The notes below the pieces were generated by a model. That model was not told where the DNA came from. It searched no databases and worked only from the letters and a program-made list of their open reading frames with translations. The position numbers and the translations under genes are program-made. From Phytopseudomonas seleniipraecipitans (GTDB taxonomy: Bacteria > Pseudomonadota > Gammaproteobacteria > Pseudomonadales > Pseudomonadaceae): 64,000 nt of DNA. Location: positions 227,208-291,207 of the forward strand of contig NZ_FNBM01000006.1 of the NCBI RefSeq assembly GCF_900102335.1, in the 5' to 3' direction. Positions 8,171 through 17,285 of this stretch are shown here, piece by piece (position 1 is the stretch's first letter; the number at the start of each line of letters is the position of its first letter).

Positions 8171-9533
8171 GGCTACTCTTGGCGCAGGTCCTCTGCTGGG
8201 CATAGCGGCTGGTGCGGTTCTCCTGCTGCTGTTGCTGATCATCCGCTTCCGCCTGCATGCCTTTTTGGCGCTGGTACTGGTCAGCATCGCGACGGCGCTG
8301 GCCACCCAGGTTCCCTATGACAAGGTGGTGCCAACCTTATTGACCGGGTTCGGCTCCACACTGGCAGCGGTAGCCTTGCTGGTCGGCCTGGGCGCGATGA
8401 TTGGCCGGTTGCTGGAAATCACTGGCGGCGCGCAGGTGCTCGCCGACACGCTGATCAACAAGTTCGGTGAAAAGCGCGCGCCATTCGCACTGGGCATCGC
8501 CTCGCTGCTGTTCGGCTTCCCGATCTTCTTCGATGCCGGCTTGATCGTCATGCTGCCGATCATCTTCAGCGTGGCCAAGCGGTTCGGTGGCTCGACACTG
8601 ACCTACGCGCTGCCGGCCGCCGGTGCTTTCGCGGCGATGCATGCCTTGGTGCCACCGCACCCGGGGCCAGTCGCAGCTGCCGATCTGCTAGGCGCCAACA
8701 TCGGCCTGCTGGTCATTGTTGGGGCAATAATCGCTTTGCCAACCTGGTACTTCGGCGCCTACCTGTTCGGTCTGTGGGCCGGCAAGCGATTCAACCTGAA
8801 GATACCCAGCAGCTTCCTGACCGATGTAGAGCGCGATACCAGCGTGGCGCCGCCGCCGTTCTCCCTGGTAATGACCATTCTGTTGCTGCCGCTGGTGCTG
8901 ATTTTCCTCGACACGGGCCTCAACACGCTCAGCGTGATGGGCACGATTGACGGCAGCAGCGACTGGGTGCAATTCCTGCGCATGATCGGCAAGACGCCGG
9001 TAGCGCTGCTGATTACCGTGCTCTTCGCACTGATAGCGTTCAGCGGCCGCCATACCCGCAAGCACCTGGAAAAAGTCTGCGAAGGCGCTCTCGGTCCGAT
9101 CTGCTCGATCATTCTGGTGACCGGGGCAGGGGGCATGTTCGGTGGTGTGCTGCGTAGCAGCGGCATCGGCGATGCACTGGCAGCCACGCTGTCCGATACA
9201 GGCCTGCCGGTGATCGTCGCCGCCTTCGTTATTTCTGCCGCACTGCGTGTGGCCCAGGGTTCCGCCACGGTAGCGCTCACCACAGCCGCGGCGCTGATGG
9301 CTCCGACGGTCGCCGCAACGCCAGGCCTGAGCGAATTCGACCTGTGCTTTATCGTGGTCGCCATCGCAGGCGGCGCAACGGTGCTGTCCCACGTCAACGA
9401 CTCGGGCTTCTGGCTGGTTTCTCGCTTCCTGGAAATGGACGAGAAAACCACACTGAAAACCTGGACGGTGATGGAAACCTTGCTGGGTGGCATTGCGTTC
9501 CTGCTGGCCCTGATCGGTAGCCTCATCCTTTAA
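8163..9533 (+). CDS. gntT: Gluconate permease, GntP family
   Basis: Inner-membrane gluconate:proton symporter of 456 aa with about 12-14 hydrophobic segments. Family features include LLVGLGAMIGRLLEITGGAQ near residues 75-95, FGFPIFFDAGLIVMLPI, AMHALVPPHPGP and a C-terminal ATVLSHVNDSGFW motif, all typical of GntP transporters. The start at 8163 is chosen because AGGAGG (8147-8152) is correctly spaced for it; an in-frame GTG at 8154 is too close. It is co-directional with gntK, and a small ORF overlaps its start. Confidence 0.95.
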   Translation: MNEATLGAGPLLGIAAGAVLLLLLLIIRFRLHAFLALVLVSIATALATQVPYDKVVPTLLTGFGSTLAAVALLVGLGAMIGRLLEITGGAQVLADTLINKFGEKRAPFALGIASLLFGFPIFFDAGLIVMLPIIFSVAKRFGGSTLTYALPAAGAFAAMHALVPPHPGPVAAADLLGANIGLLVIVGAIIALPTWYFGAYLFGLWAGKRFNLKIPSSFLTDVERDTSVAPPPFSLVMTILLLPLVLIFLDTGLNTLSVMGTIDGSSDWVQFLRMIGKTPVALLITVLFALIAFSGRHTRKHLEKVCEGALGPICSIILVTGAGGMFGGVLRSSGIGDALAATLSDTGLPVIVAAFVISAALRVAQGSATVALTTAAALMAPTVAATPGLSEFDLCFIVVAIAGGATVLSHVNDSGFWLVSRFLEMDEKTTLKTWTVMETLLGGIAFLLALIGSLIL

Positions 9534-9543
9534 CAAGACCGCA

Positions 9544-9592
9544 CATCCGGGCGTTCACGACAGGCCACATGCCGTTCGTGAGCGCCCGGATG
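9544..9592 (+). terminator. Long stem-loop after gntT, probable terminator
   Basis: CATCCGGGCGTTCACGA (9544-9560) pairs with TTCGTGAGCGCCCGGATG (9575-9592) with one mismatch, giving a 17-bp stem and a 14-nt loop directly after the gntT stop. Only a short GTTT follows, so termination may be partial, or the hairpin may protect the 3' end of the mRNA. Confidence 0.55.
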
Positions 9593-9706
9593 CGTTTGGG
9601 TGCATCAGCCTAGACGTAGCCGATGAATAACCTACAGTAAATGAAAGGGACTGCAGCCTGATCCAGCGACAGGAAGCCGCCAGGTGTCATTCACGGAGCG
9701 TTTTCC

Positions 9707-9958
9707 ATGTCGATCTCGACCAGCAGAGCCACTGCCTTCAGCCATACCAGCAAAAGCGGATCGCATGAGGTGCATCTCGAATTTATCTGGGCGCACGAAA
9801 TGGGCGGCGTAGCACAAGCGGTCGTCGCCACGTTTGCAGACGGCAACGGCGAGCAATGCAAACAGTTCATCCTACAAGGGCCATTCAGCGAATCCGGCAG
9901 CGCCCGCAAGGCAGTAATTGCGAAAGCGGATGCCTGGTTCAATTGTGGCCGAGAGTGA
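9707..9958 (+). CDS. Small hypothetical protein (83 aa)
   Basis: Reads MSISTSRATAFSHTSKSG, then a region EVHLEFIWAHEMGGVAQAVV and a C-terminal AKADAWFNCGRE. A weak ribosome site (CGGAG) precedes the ATG. It has no signal peptide or membrane segment and is not recognised; the start is uncertain. Codon use looks like the neighbours, which favours a real gene. Confidence 0.5.
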   Translation: MSISTSRATAFSHTSKSGSHEVHLEFIWAHEMGGVAQAVVATFADGNGEQCKQFILQGPFSESGSARKAVIAKADAWFNCGRE

Positions 9959-9994
9959 TGAGCCAGATATGCAGATGTAAAAAATGAGGACTGA

Positions 9995-10105
9995 ATGAAT
10001 AAACGCATCATCATCCGCGCTGCAAAGGCCACCGTACTCGTCGGTGGTTTTTTCTGTGCATGCCTGTTGGTCTTTATCGTCGTCGGCATTTTGATGGGAG
10101 CCTAG
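9995..10105 (+). CDS. Predicted 36-aa single-pass membrane protein
   Basis: ATG at 9995 with a good ribosome site (TGAGGA, 9985-9990) and a frame ending at TAG 10103-10105. It begins MNKRIIIRAAKATVLVGG, positively charged at the N-terminus, followed by an almost wholly hydrophobic helix (FFCACLLVFIVVGILMGA). The layout is that of a small inner-membrane protein. No homologue is recognised. It starts 36 bp after the stop of the 83-aa ORF and could share its transcript. Confidence 0.5.
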   Translation: MNKRIIIRAAKATVLVGGFFCACLLVFIVVGILMGA

Positions 10106-10410
10106 CGGTTATTACTGTCCAGTCGGATAGCAGGTGTTCACGATTCATTCGGCGCGATGGTTAGCTAGCAGGATTTCGCTCCAGAAGCGTCGATGCCTAG
10201 TTTCGCATAATGTATATTATGTTAAATTACGATTATCACGATGATAGCCATCCAACAATTCTGCGATCTATATCGCTCCCCACTCTGATGGCTCAAGGCG
10301 TTCGGAGCCACTTTGCCCGGCACAGCGAAAACCAGGCTTCACCTCACACTGCCAGACCCTGATCTCTTGTTGCCTGCCAACCGCAGCGTGCGCTTCACTC
10401 CAACGCAAAC
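10106..10410. other. Intergenic stretch without a gene; AT-rich island with a dyad
   Basis: No credible coding frame. Around 10198-10245 the sequence is unusually AT-rich and contains the dyad CATAAT-GTAT-ATTATG (10206-10221). This could be a regulatory or protein-binding site, but no dependent gene is apparent because the next gene is convergent. Confidence 0.4.
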
Positions 10411-12366
10411 TCATCGTTGCCCAAGCCCCATTCCTGTCCGCTGCGTGCGCACTGCATCCAGCCGCTGCGCCAGTGAGCGATAGCGCGCCGTTTCGCTGAA
10501 TGCATCGGCTGCCTTGTACGAGCCGTAGATGCTCAGGTGGCCCGACTCATCCAGGCCGAACGGTATGTTTTCATGGGTTACGTCCGAAGGCCGACCGCTG
10601 ATGTGAAAAAGGTCATCACGGGCCAGGAATATGGCGTTGCCCAGGCGATTGACCACCCCCGCCAACTCGGTGTTGGCCAGGCGTGCGGACACGTCTCGCT
10701 GTTTGCCGTATTTGTGGATGTCGAAAGGGATATCGAACAGCAACGTCCGGGCGTAGCGATCCGCGACATTGACGTCGAAGTTGGTCGGGGTCGGCATCAC
10801 GATCAGTAGCGGCGCCCTCCCCGACGTTCGGCGTATCGCCCGGTATACGCCATTCATCTTGCGCTGATGGCGAATTACGCCCCACGAGCCGGCGAAAATG
10901 ATCAGGTCATAACGATGAGCGCCGGCCTTCAGGTAGGCACGATTGAGCAAACATTGCGCATAGGCCCGGCTGCTGGTTGGCCCGGTAAAGGCCTGGCCTT
11001 CCGCGGGAAAACACCAATCGCTGGCTACCGACTGCACGTCGATGGACAGCCTCTTGCCGATCGCATCCCAGAACGGCGCGTAATGGCCTGCGAACGAGTC
11101 GCCAATGAGCAGCGCTTTGAGCTGACCATCCTGCGCGCCGATGCGACAAAGCTGACCGCGGCTGCCGACCGGCAGCGTGGCAATAGTCTCGACGCTATAG
11201 AAGCACCAGCCGTTGGTGACTATCGGCATCGACAGCTCTGCCGAGGCACGTCGAAAATCGGCCGATAGCCGAGCTGGAACACCGTTGGCGACAACCGTCA
11301 GCATCGCTGCGAGCGCTATGCCGAAGAGCATGCCCAGCCTGGTCGCTGGCTGCGTACGCTGTAGCAGCCCATCGCTGCGGGTAATGCCAAGCTCGATGAA
11401 CCGATAGGAAAGATGTCCTGCGGCCACGGATGCCAGGATGCCGATCACCAGCCACAGCGGCTGATTCTCCAGGCTGAAGTAACCCAGCCACACCACGATT
11501 GGCCAGTGCCAGAGGTAAACCGAGTACGAGGTGCGGCCGAGGTACTGCGCGACCCGGTTATCGGTCAGCGCACATCGCTGGTGCCCCGCAGCAACGAACA
11601 ACCCGCTGCCTAGCACTGGAATGAGCGCCAGATAACCAGGCCACAGGGTTTCTTCACTCACCAGCAGAGCGGCAGCCAGGATCAGCGCCAAACCCGCCCA
11701 CGCCATCAACCGCTGCTGGTGATCCTTCAGCCTGAGTGGAAACAAATACACCAAGGCGCCGACCAGCATCTCCCAGGCCCTGGCCGGCAGCAGATAAAAC
11801 GCGCCAGATGGCGAGTACAGCGTGCCCACCACATTGATGGTGAAGGACAGCAGTACGGCGACAATAATCAGCCAGCGCAACATTTTCTGGCCGACAAAAC
11901 GCGCCAACACGGTCAGCAGAATCGGGTAAAGCAGGTAGAACTGCCACTCGTTCGACAGCGACCAGGTATGTAACAACCACAGGTCGTGAGCGCTCTCCTG
12001 GAAATACCCGCCCGTTTTCCAGAACAGTACATTGGAAACGAACGTCAGGGCCGCGATCACCTGCTGCCCGAGGTCCATGTATTCGCTTGGCATCAGCAGG
12101 AACCAGCCCGCCACGAGCACCGCCACGCAGAGCACCGCCAGAGCCGGCACGATGCGCCGGCAGCGTTCCAGGTAGAACGTCGCGAAACTGAAACTGCCGG
12201 ACAGCTGACGCGAGACGATGATCCCGGTCATGAGATAACCGGATATCACGAAGAAGACATCTACACCGATGAACCCACCAGCTACCGGTGCAACGCCGAA
12301 GTGAAACAGCACCACCAACGCTACTGCGACGGCACGCAGCCCGTTGATATCCGATCTGAAATGCAT
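10411..12366 (-). CDS. Membrane O-acyltransferase with C-terminal SGNH domain (OafA/YrhL type)
   Basis: 651 aa. The N-terminal about 340 residues form an acyltransferase-3 membrane domain with some ten helices; it opens with RSDINGLRAVAVALVVLFH and contains the conserved FYLERCRRIVPAL and WSLSNEWQFYLLYP motifs. The C-terminal part is periplasmic and SGNH-hydrolase-like (LKALLIGDSFAGHYAPFW around residue 410). Such proteins acetylate O-antigen, peptidoglycan or exported glycans. It stands alone, so the substrate is unknown. Start at 12366 gives the family's usual N-terminus. Confidence 0.88.
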   Translation of the reverse strand: MHFRSDINGLRAVAVALVVLFHFGVAPVAGGFIGVDVFFVISGYLMTGIIVSRQLSGSFSFATFYLERCRRIVPALAVLCVAVLVAGWFLLMPSEYMDLGQQVIAALTFVSNVLFWKTGGYFQESAHDLWLLHTWSLSNEWQFYLLYPILLTVLARFVGQKMLRWLIIVAVLLSFTINVVGTLYSPSGAFYLLPARAWEMLVGALVYLFPLRLKDHQQRLMAWAGLALILAAALLVSEETLWPGYLALIPVLGSGLFVAAGHQRCALTDNRVAQYLGRTSYSVYLWHWPIVVWLGYFSLENQPLWLVIGILASVAAGHLSYRFIELGITRSDGLLQRTQPATRLGMLFGIALAAMLTVVANGVPARLSADFRRASAELSMPIVTNGWCFYSVETIATLPVGSRGQLCRIGAQDGQLKALLIGDSFAGHYAPFWDAIGKRLSIDVQSVASDWCFPAEGQAFTGPTSSRAYAQCLLNRAYLKAGAHRYDLIIFAGSWGVIRHQRKMNGVYRAIRRTSGRAPLLIVMPTPTNFDVNVADRYARTLLFDIPFDIHKYGKQRDVSARLANTELAGVVNRLGNAIFLARDDLFHISGRPSDVTHENIPFGLDESGHLSIYGSYKAADAFSETARYRSLAQRLDAVRTQRTGMGLGQR

Positions 12367-12855
12367 ACCACGACCTCTCGCCGCGCATGCGCACCTAGTC
12401 AGAGCCTTACTGCTTGAAAGGTTACGTACTACCGTAGGTATCGCGATTTACAGGTCATCCGATCGCTGCGTTACGCAGCGGCTATCGAACGAGTGTTAGA
12501 CGCCAACGCTGATTCCACTGAAGGACAACGCCAGGCAGCGAATCCAGCTGGCGCTTGAACTGGGCGCCTCTGCCCTGCTCTTCCAATAACGGGCAACGTT
12601 GATCAGCCTCAGATTGGTCAGCCTCACAGCCCGCGCAAGCAACCCAAGGCGAGGCCTAGAGAAGCACCCTGGCCAGGTCGCAGCAAGAAAATTTGCGAGC
12701 CCGCCGTTTCCGCGCGACGGGCTGTAGGTGGTTGCCGCTTACTGCGCAAAAACCAGCGCAATGGCTGTGCTGAGTAACCGCCGACCAGTTGCTGACGCCA
12801 GTAAAATCATCACGCTGCGCAGAGAAAGGCACGCTCGAACGCGCCTTGGTGCGAG
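12367..12855. other. 489-bp intergenic region without a recognisable gene
   Basis: It lies upstream of the acyltransferase gene and downstream of the ligD fusion gene. The open frames here are short and lack ribosome sites or recognisable motifs. A small perfect hairpin CGCTGCG-TTA-CGCAGCG lies at 12464-12480. No T-run follows it, so I do not call it a terminator. Confidence 0.5.
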
Positions 12856-15687
12856 TTACTTCATCCCAATGCGTTGCCGCATCTCCCGAGTGATCGTCTG
12901 CCTGGTGGCAGCCAATCCCGCCCACGGATCCTCTTCCAGCTCATTCAGGCGTTGGTGCAGATTGACGATCGTCCAGCTGTTGGCGGCTTTCAGCTCGCTG
13001 ACTTCTTCGCGACGAATCGGCACGGAGACGGGTAAACCTTCTCTGGCGCGCACCGAGTAGGCACAGATGGTCGTAGCGCCAAGGCCGTTGCGCAGGTAGT
13101 CGATAAAGATGCGTCCCACTCGGTTCTTGGGGCCGGCGACTGCGGAGAATCGGTCGGGAATAAGCCGGGCCATGTATTTCACGATGCTGTGGCTGAATGC
13201 TTTCACGTCCTGCCAGCTGTCTTTCGGCGTGAGCGGCACGACGATATGGATGCCCTTGCCTCCGCTGGTCTTGAGAAACGATTGGAGGCCCAGCTCGTCG
13301 AGCACCGTCAGCGTCAGTTGGGTGGCTTCGACCATGCTTTTCCATGGCAACGACGGGTCGGGATCGAGATCGAGCACGAAGCGATCGGGCCGCTGCAGGT
13401 CAGCGCTTGTGGCATTCCAGGTATGCAATTCGATCGTGCTCATCTGAACAGCGCCCAGCAGTGCCTCGGGGCTGTTGATCACCATTGCGGGGTGCTTAGC
13501 CTGGGCCTTGCTGATCGAGTCGATACCGGGAATAGCCAGGCCTTCCGGGTTCTTCTGGAAGAACAGCTGAGCGCCGATACCTTCAGGCGCCCGCACCAGT
13601 GCCACCGGGCGGTTTGCCAGTTGCGGGACGATCCAATCGACGGTGCGCACGTAGAATTCGGCCAGATCCCGCTTGGTCAGCCCGCTGCTGGGGTCTATCA
13701 CCCGATCAGGATGGGTGAGCCGCAGATGAGGCTCTGGACTATTGCTGCTACTAGTCCGTTTGGCGGGCTTGGCAGCAGCCGGTGATGCGCCCTGCTCCGC
13801 CGCGCCTTTCTGAACGATGCGCTTGGCTCGCTCCTCGGTAATCTCGGTAGCCGGTTTGTCCGTGCGAAGCCCTTGAAAAACGGCATGCCTGACGATGCCA
13901 TCCTGCGTGATTTGCGCGAAGGCGATTTCCGCGAGCAACACGGGTTTTAGCCAATACACACCGCGGGCGTCCGCCCCTGTCGGCGGGTTGGCTACCGCAG
14001 GTGCCTTGGTTTCCAGCGGCTGCAGTCGGCCATGAATCGAGTTCAATGTCGATTCGCTGAAACCGGTGCCCACCTTGCCGGCGTATCTCAGTTCTCCGGA
14101 GCTCGACTCATGCAGCGCAAGCAGCAGCGCGCCGAACTTGGCGCGCGCGCCTTTGGGAGCTGTGTAGCCCACCACGACGAACTCCTGTCGCCTTTGGCAT
14201 TTGAGCTTGATCCAGTCATCGCTGCGTCTGGATCGGTATGCGCTGCCCACCCGTTTGCCGATGAGACCTTCCATTTGCATCTGGCAGGCACTGTTTAGCA
14301 ACGCTTCAGGTGCTTCCTCGAAATCGTCGGAGAAACGCAAAAGCCGGGACGGCGATTTGCTTAGCAATGCGGCCAAGACCTCACGGCGCTGCTCCAGCGC
14401 GGTGCTGCGCAAGTCGACGCCATTCAGGTACGGCAGATCAAACACGTAGTAGAGAATGTTGCCGCTGCGTTGCGTCTCGAAGGCATTCTGCAGCGCCTGG
14501 AAATCCGGCAGCCCGTTTTCGTTCGGCACCACCATCTCGCCGTCGAGCCAGCCGTTTTCGATACCCAGCGCCGAGACTGCTGCAACTTGTTCGGGGAGCT
14601 TGTCAGTCCAGTCGTGGCCGTTTCGAGTAAAGCACCTCACCTCGCCATCAAGGATTCGGGTAAGGATGCGGTAACCATCAAATTTGATCTCGAAACGCCA
14701 TTCACCGGGCGGCGCAGACTCCACCAATGTGGCCAGTTGCGGTTTCAGGCTGTCGGGCATAGGCCTATCCACAGCCTGTACGGAACGTTTTTTTGCCACC
14801 TGCTTGGCTGGGGTTTGGGGTTTTTCGGGCTCAGGCGAACCGGCGCTGCTTGCGGTACGTGTGCCCTGCCCTTGCCGCTTGCCCGTCTGCCCACGTTTTT
14901 GCTTACGGCTGCTGATCTCCACCCAGGTCGGCGCATGATCGCTAGGGTGGTCCTCACCTCGTACCCAGGTGTCCACTCCGGCCGATGCAAGATAGGGAGC
15001 GAGTGCGGGATTGAGCAGCAGGTGGTCGATGCGCAGCCCTGAATTGGTCTGCCAATGGCGCCGGAAATAATCCCAGTAGGTGAATAGCTGCTCCTCTGGA
15101 TGCAGATGCCGAAGCGAGTCCACCCAGCCTTGGTCCAGCAGACGCTGATAGCACTCGCGGCTTTCCGGCTGCAGCAACGCATCCTTCAGCCAGGAGCGTG
15201 TGTTGTAAATATCGAAGTCAGTCGGCACGACATTGAAGTCACCGGCAAGTACTACGGGATGCTCGCTGGCCTGCAACGTTCTGGCATGTTCGATAAGGTG
15301 CTGGAACCACGCGAGTTTGTAATCGAACTTGGGGCCTGGGCGTGGGTTGCCGTTCGGCAAGTACAGACACGCAACGATCACACCGTGGGCGGCCGCTTCG
15401 AGGTAGCGTGCCTGCTTGTCCGATTCGTTACCCGGCAACCCTCTGCGAATCTCCAGCGGCTGCGCATCGCGGGCCAGGATGGCAACCCCATTCCAGGCGG
15501 TTTGCCCCTGGTACACCACACCGTAACCGGCCGCCTCGATATCCTTTGCCGGAAAGGATTTGTCAGCGGCTTTGAGTTCTTGCAGGCAGACGATGTCCGG
15601 TGCTTCGCGCTCCAGCCAAGTCAGCAGGTTGGGCAACCGCGCGTTGATGCCATTGATATTGAAGGTGGCGATCCGAAGGCGCTTCAT
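12856..15687 (-). CDS. ligD: Exonuclease III - LigD (ligase + polymerase) fusion protein
   Basis: One uninterrupted 943-codon frame. Residues 1-258 are a complete exonuclease III/EEP nuclease: FNINGI (N10), LQELKA (E37), Y109, AGDFNVVP (D150, N152), LRIDHLLL (D221) and SDHAPTW (D250, H251), matching the catalytic set of E. coli ExoIII. A basic, Pro/Ala-rich linker spans about 260-310. Then follow the ATP-dependent ligase domain with nucleophile K335 in EIKFDGYR, its OB-fold, and from about 650 the archaeo-eukaryotic primase-like polymerase domain with the LDLDPDPSLPW metal-binding motif. Pseudomonas LigD normally has a 3'-phosphoesterase (PE) domain at the N-terminus; that domain is absent. 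LigD works with Ku in non-homologous end joining; no ku gene is in the window. ATG 15687 follows AGGGAG at proper spacing. Confidence 0.93.
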   Translation of the reverse strand: MKRLRIATFNINGINARLPNLLTWLEREAPDIVCLQELKAADKSFPAKDIEAAGYGVVYQGQTAWNGVAILARDAQPLEIRRGLPGNESDKQARYLEAAAHGVIVACLYLPNGNPRPGPKFDYKLAWFQHLIEHARTLQASEHPVVLAGDFNVVPTDFDIYNTRSWLKDALLQPESRECYQRLLDQGWVDSLRHLHPEEQLFTYWDYFRRHWQTNSGLRIDHLLLNPALAPYLASAGVDTWVRGEDHPSDHAPTWVEISSRKQKRGQTGKRQGQGTRTASSAGSPEPEKPQTPAKQVAKKRSVQAVDRPMPDSLKPQLATLVESAPPGEWRFEIKFDGYRILTRILDGEVRCFTRNGHDWTDKLPEQVAAVSALGIENGWLDGEMVVPNENGLPDFQALQNAFETQRSGNILYYVFDLPYLNGVDLRSTALEQRREVLAALLSKSPSRLLRFSDDFEEAPEALLNSACQMQMEGLIGKRVGSAYRSRRSDDWIKLKCQRRQEFVVVGYTAPKGARAKFGALLLALHESSSGELRYAGKVGTGFSESTLNSIHGRLQPLETKAPAVANPPTGADARGVYWLKPVLLAEIAFAQITQDGIVRHAVFQGLRTDKPATEITEERAKRIVQKGAAEQGASPAAAKPAKRTSSSNSPEPHLRLTHPDRVIDPSSGLTKRDLAEFYVRTVDWIVPQLANRPVALVRAPEGIGAQLFFQKNPEGLAIPGIDSISKAQAKHPAMVINSPEALLGAVQMSTIELHTWNATSADLQRPDRFVLDLDPDPSLPWKSMVEATQLTLTVLDELGLQSFLKTSGGKGIHIVVPLTPKDSWQDVKAFSHSIVKYMARLIPDRFSAVAGPKNRVGRIFIDYLRNGLGATTICAYSVRAREGLPVSVPIRREEVSELKAANSWTIVNLHQRLNELEEDPWAGLAATRQTITREMRQRIGMK

Positions 15688-15908
15688 CGGGGGCTCCCTG
15701 AACATTCGTCATAGGCGTATGACCCGCCGATGCGGCTATCAGTCCCAGAGAATGATCAGGGCGTTCGCAGGCGTATTGCCGAGCGAACGTGCGCTGCGCC
15801 TGCCAGAGGCCGGAGCCGCCTGCTGCTGCCGGGCGGTTTGTTGCTGCGGTAAAAATGTGCCGTCTGCATGTCGTGCGTAGAGGGCCTGATGACTTGAACG
15901 TGACGCCC

Positions 15909-17090
15909 TCAAACCTGCACGCAAGTGCTCTGCGTTCTGCTCGAAGCCAGCGGCTTGAGCACACTGAGCAGCCCCAGTAATGCCAGCCCAGCGCCCACCC
16001 ACAGCGGGGCACGCAGACCATAACCGGCCTCGATCGCCGCACCGCCGCCCCAACTGCCCAGCGCCAGGCCGGCGGTGATGACCGACGTATGCAGCGTGTT
16101 GACCAAAGGCCCAGACTCGGCCGCTTTCATGACGCGGGCAACCATTGCCGGGTTCAGTGCTACGCCGGTCAGACCGATGGCGATGAAACACGCGATATTC
16201 AACCAGAACTGCTCGCCGGCCAGCGCGAAGCCAATCAATGCGAGCATCAGCATCACCAGGCCCCAGGTCACTGCCGTGAGGGTGTGACTATCGGCATAGC
16301 GCCCCACGACCATATTGCCCAGCAGGTTGGCGACGCCATACAGGGCCAGCAACGGCGCAACCATTCCCGGCGCCACGCCGACCTCGTCGATCAGAATCGG
16401 TGTGCAATAGCTGAAGGCCGCGAAGGTTGCGCCGATGATCAACCCGCTGGTGAGGTAAGCCGCCCATAGGCTGCGATTACCCAGTGTCGCCCACTGCCGC
16501 TTCAAGCTGGTTTCGTTCCCGTCGCCAGCCGGCAGGCGCAGCGCCGCGAATGCGGTGCAGATAAGGGCAAGCGCGACCACTGCCCAGGAGCTGGCACGCC
16601 AGCCATAGTGATGTTCGATCCAGGCAGTCATCGGCACACCGGCCACTGGCGACAGCATCAGCCCCGCCAGCACCACCGAGACTGCCCTGCCCCGCGCTTC
16701 TCGAACGACCATCGCAGCGCAGACGGTCATGCACAAACCGATACAGGCGGCGCTTGCCACGCCCATGACGATTCGCGCCAAGGCAAGCACCGGATAGCTC
16801 GGCGCGGCCGCTGCCAATGCGCCGGCGGCGATGTAAAGCGTCAGTAGCCCCACCAGCGCGCGCTTGTTACTGATACCCCGGGCAAGCAGCAGGACAGTCA
16901 CAGGCGGGCCGCCGAGGGCCATCCCCAGGGCATAGAAAGCGATGAGATTGCCGACCTCCGCCAGGCTTACCGAGAAGGCCTCGGCCAGCGCCGGCATCAT
17001 GCCGGCGACCATGAATTCGGCGGTAACCAGCGAGAAGATGGTGGCGCCCAGCAGGTAGACGGTGACGGGCAGTTTGGAGCGGCTGGTCAT
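15909..17090 (-). CDS. MFS transporter, DHA1-type exporter
   Basis: 393-aa inner-membrane protein with twelve predicted helices, major facilitator superfamily. The N-terminal TM1 region SLVTAEFMVAGMMPALAEAF and the loop after TM2 resemble the AraJ/NepI/YdhP group of drug, sugar or nucleoside exporters. The substrate cannot be told from sequence. It is co-directional with the fhuF-like gene upstream across a 195-bp gap and with ligD downstream across 221 bp, so probably has its own promoter. Confidence 0.88.
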   Translation of the reverse strand: MTSRSKLPVTVYLLGATIFSLVTAEFMVAGMMPALAEAFSVSLAEVGNLIAFYALGMALGGPPVTVLLLARGISNKRALVGLLTLYIAAGALAAAAPSYPVLALARIVMGVASAACIGLCMTVCAAMVVREARGRAVSVVLAGLMLSPVAGVPMTAWIEHHYGWRASSWAVVALALICTAFAALRLPAGDGNETSLKRQWATLGNRSLWAAYLTSGLIIGATFAAFSYCTPILIDEVGVAPGMVAPLLALYGVANLLGNMVVGRYADSHTLTAVTWGLVMLMLALIGFALAGEQFWLNIACFIAIGLTGVALNPAMVARVMKAAESGPLVNTLHTSVITAGLALGSWGGGAAIEAGYGLRAPLWVGAGLALLGLLSVLKPLASSRTQSTCVQV

Positions 17091-17285
17091 AAATTATTCA
17101 GGCAGCGAAGAAGGCCGGCCACCCTATGCATTGTTGAACAAATGGTCAATTAATTGCTGCGCAAAGCTGCCCGTCGGGAACCTGGCAGGCGCTCATATGG
17201 AGCTGTTTCGCCCCCACGATCAGCAGCTACTGCAGGCTCACTGCCATCGGCAAAGGTCGCTACCTATGCTCAGAAATATCGAGTG

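Noticed and set aside
12464..12480. Hairpin CGCTGCG-TTA-CGCAGCG as a terminator
   Set aside because: It lies upstream of the acyltransferase gene with no T-run and about 380 bp from the ligD stop, so no transcript clearly ends there.
12856..15687. Reading the LigD region as two separate genes, xthA and ligD
   Set aside because: There is no stop codon between the domains, and the only internal start (14760) has a poor ribosome site.
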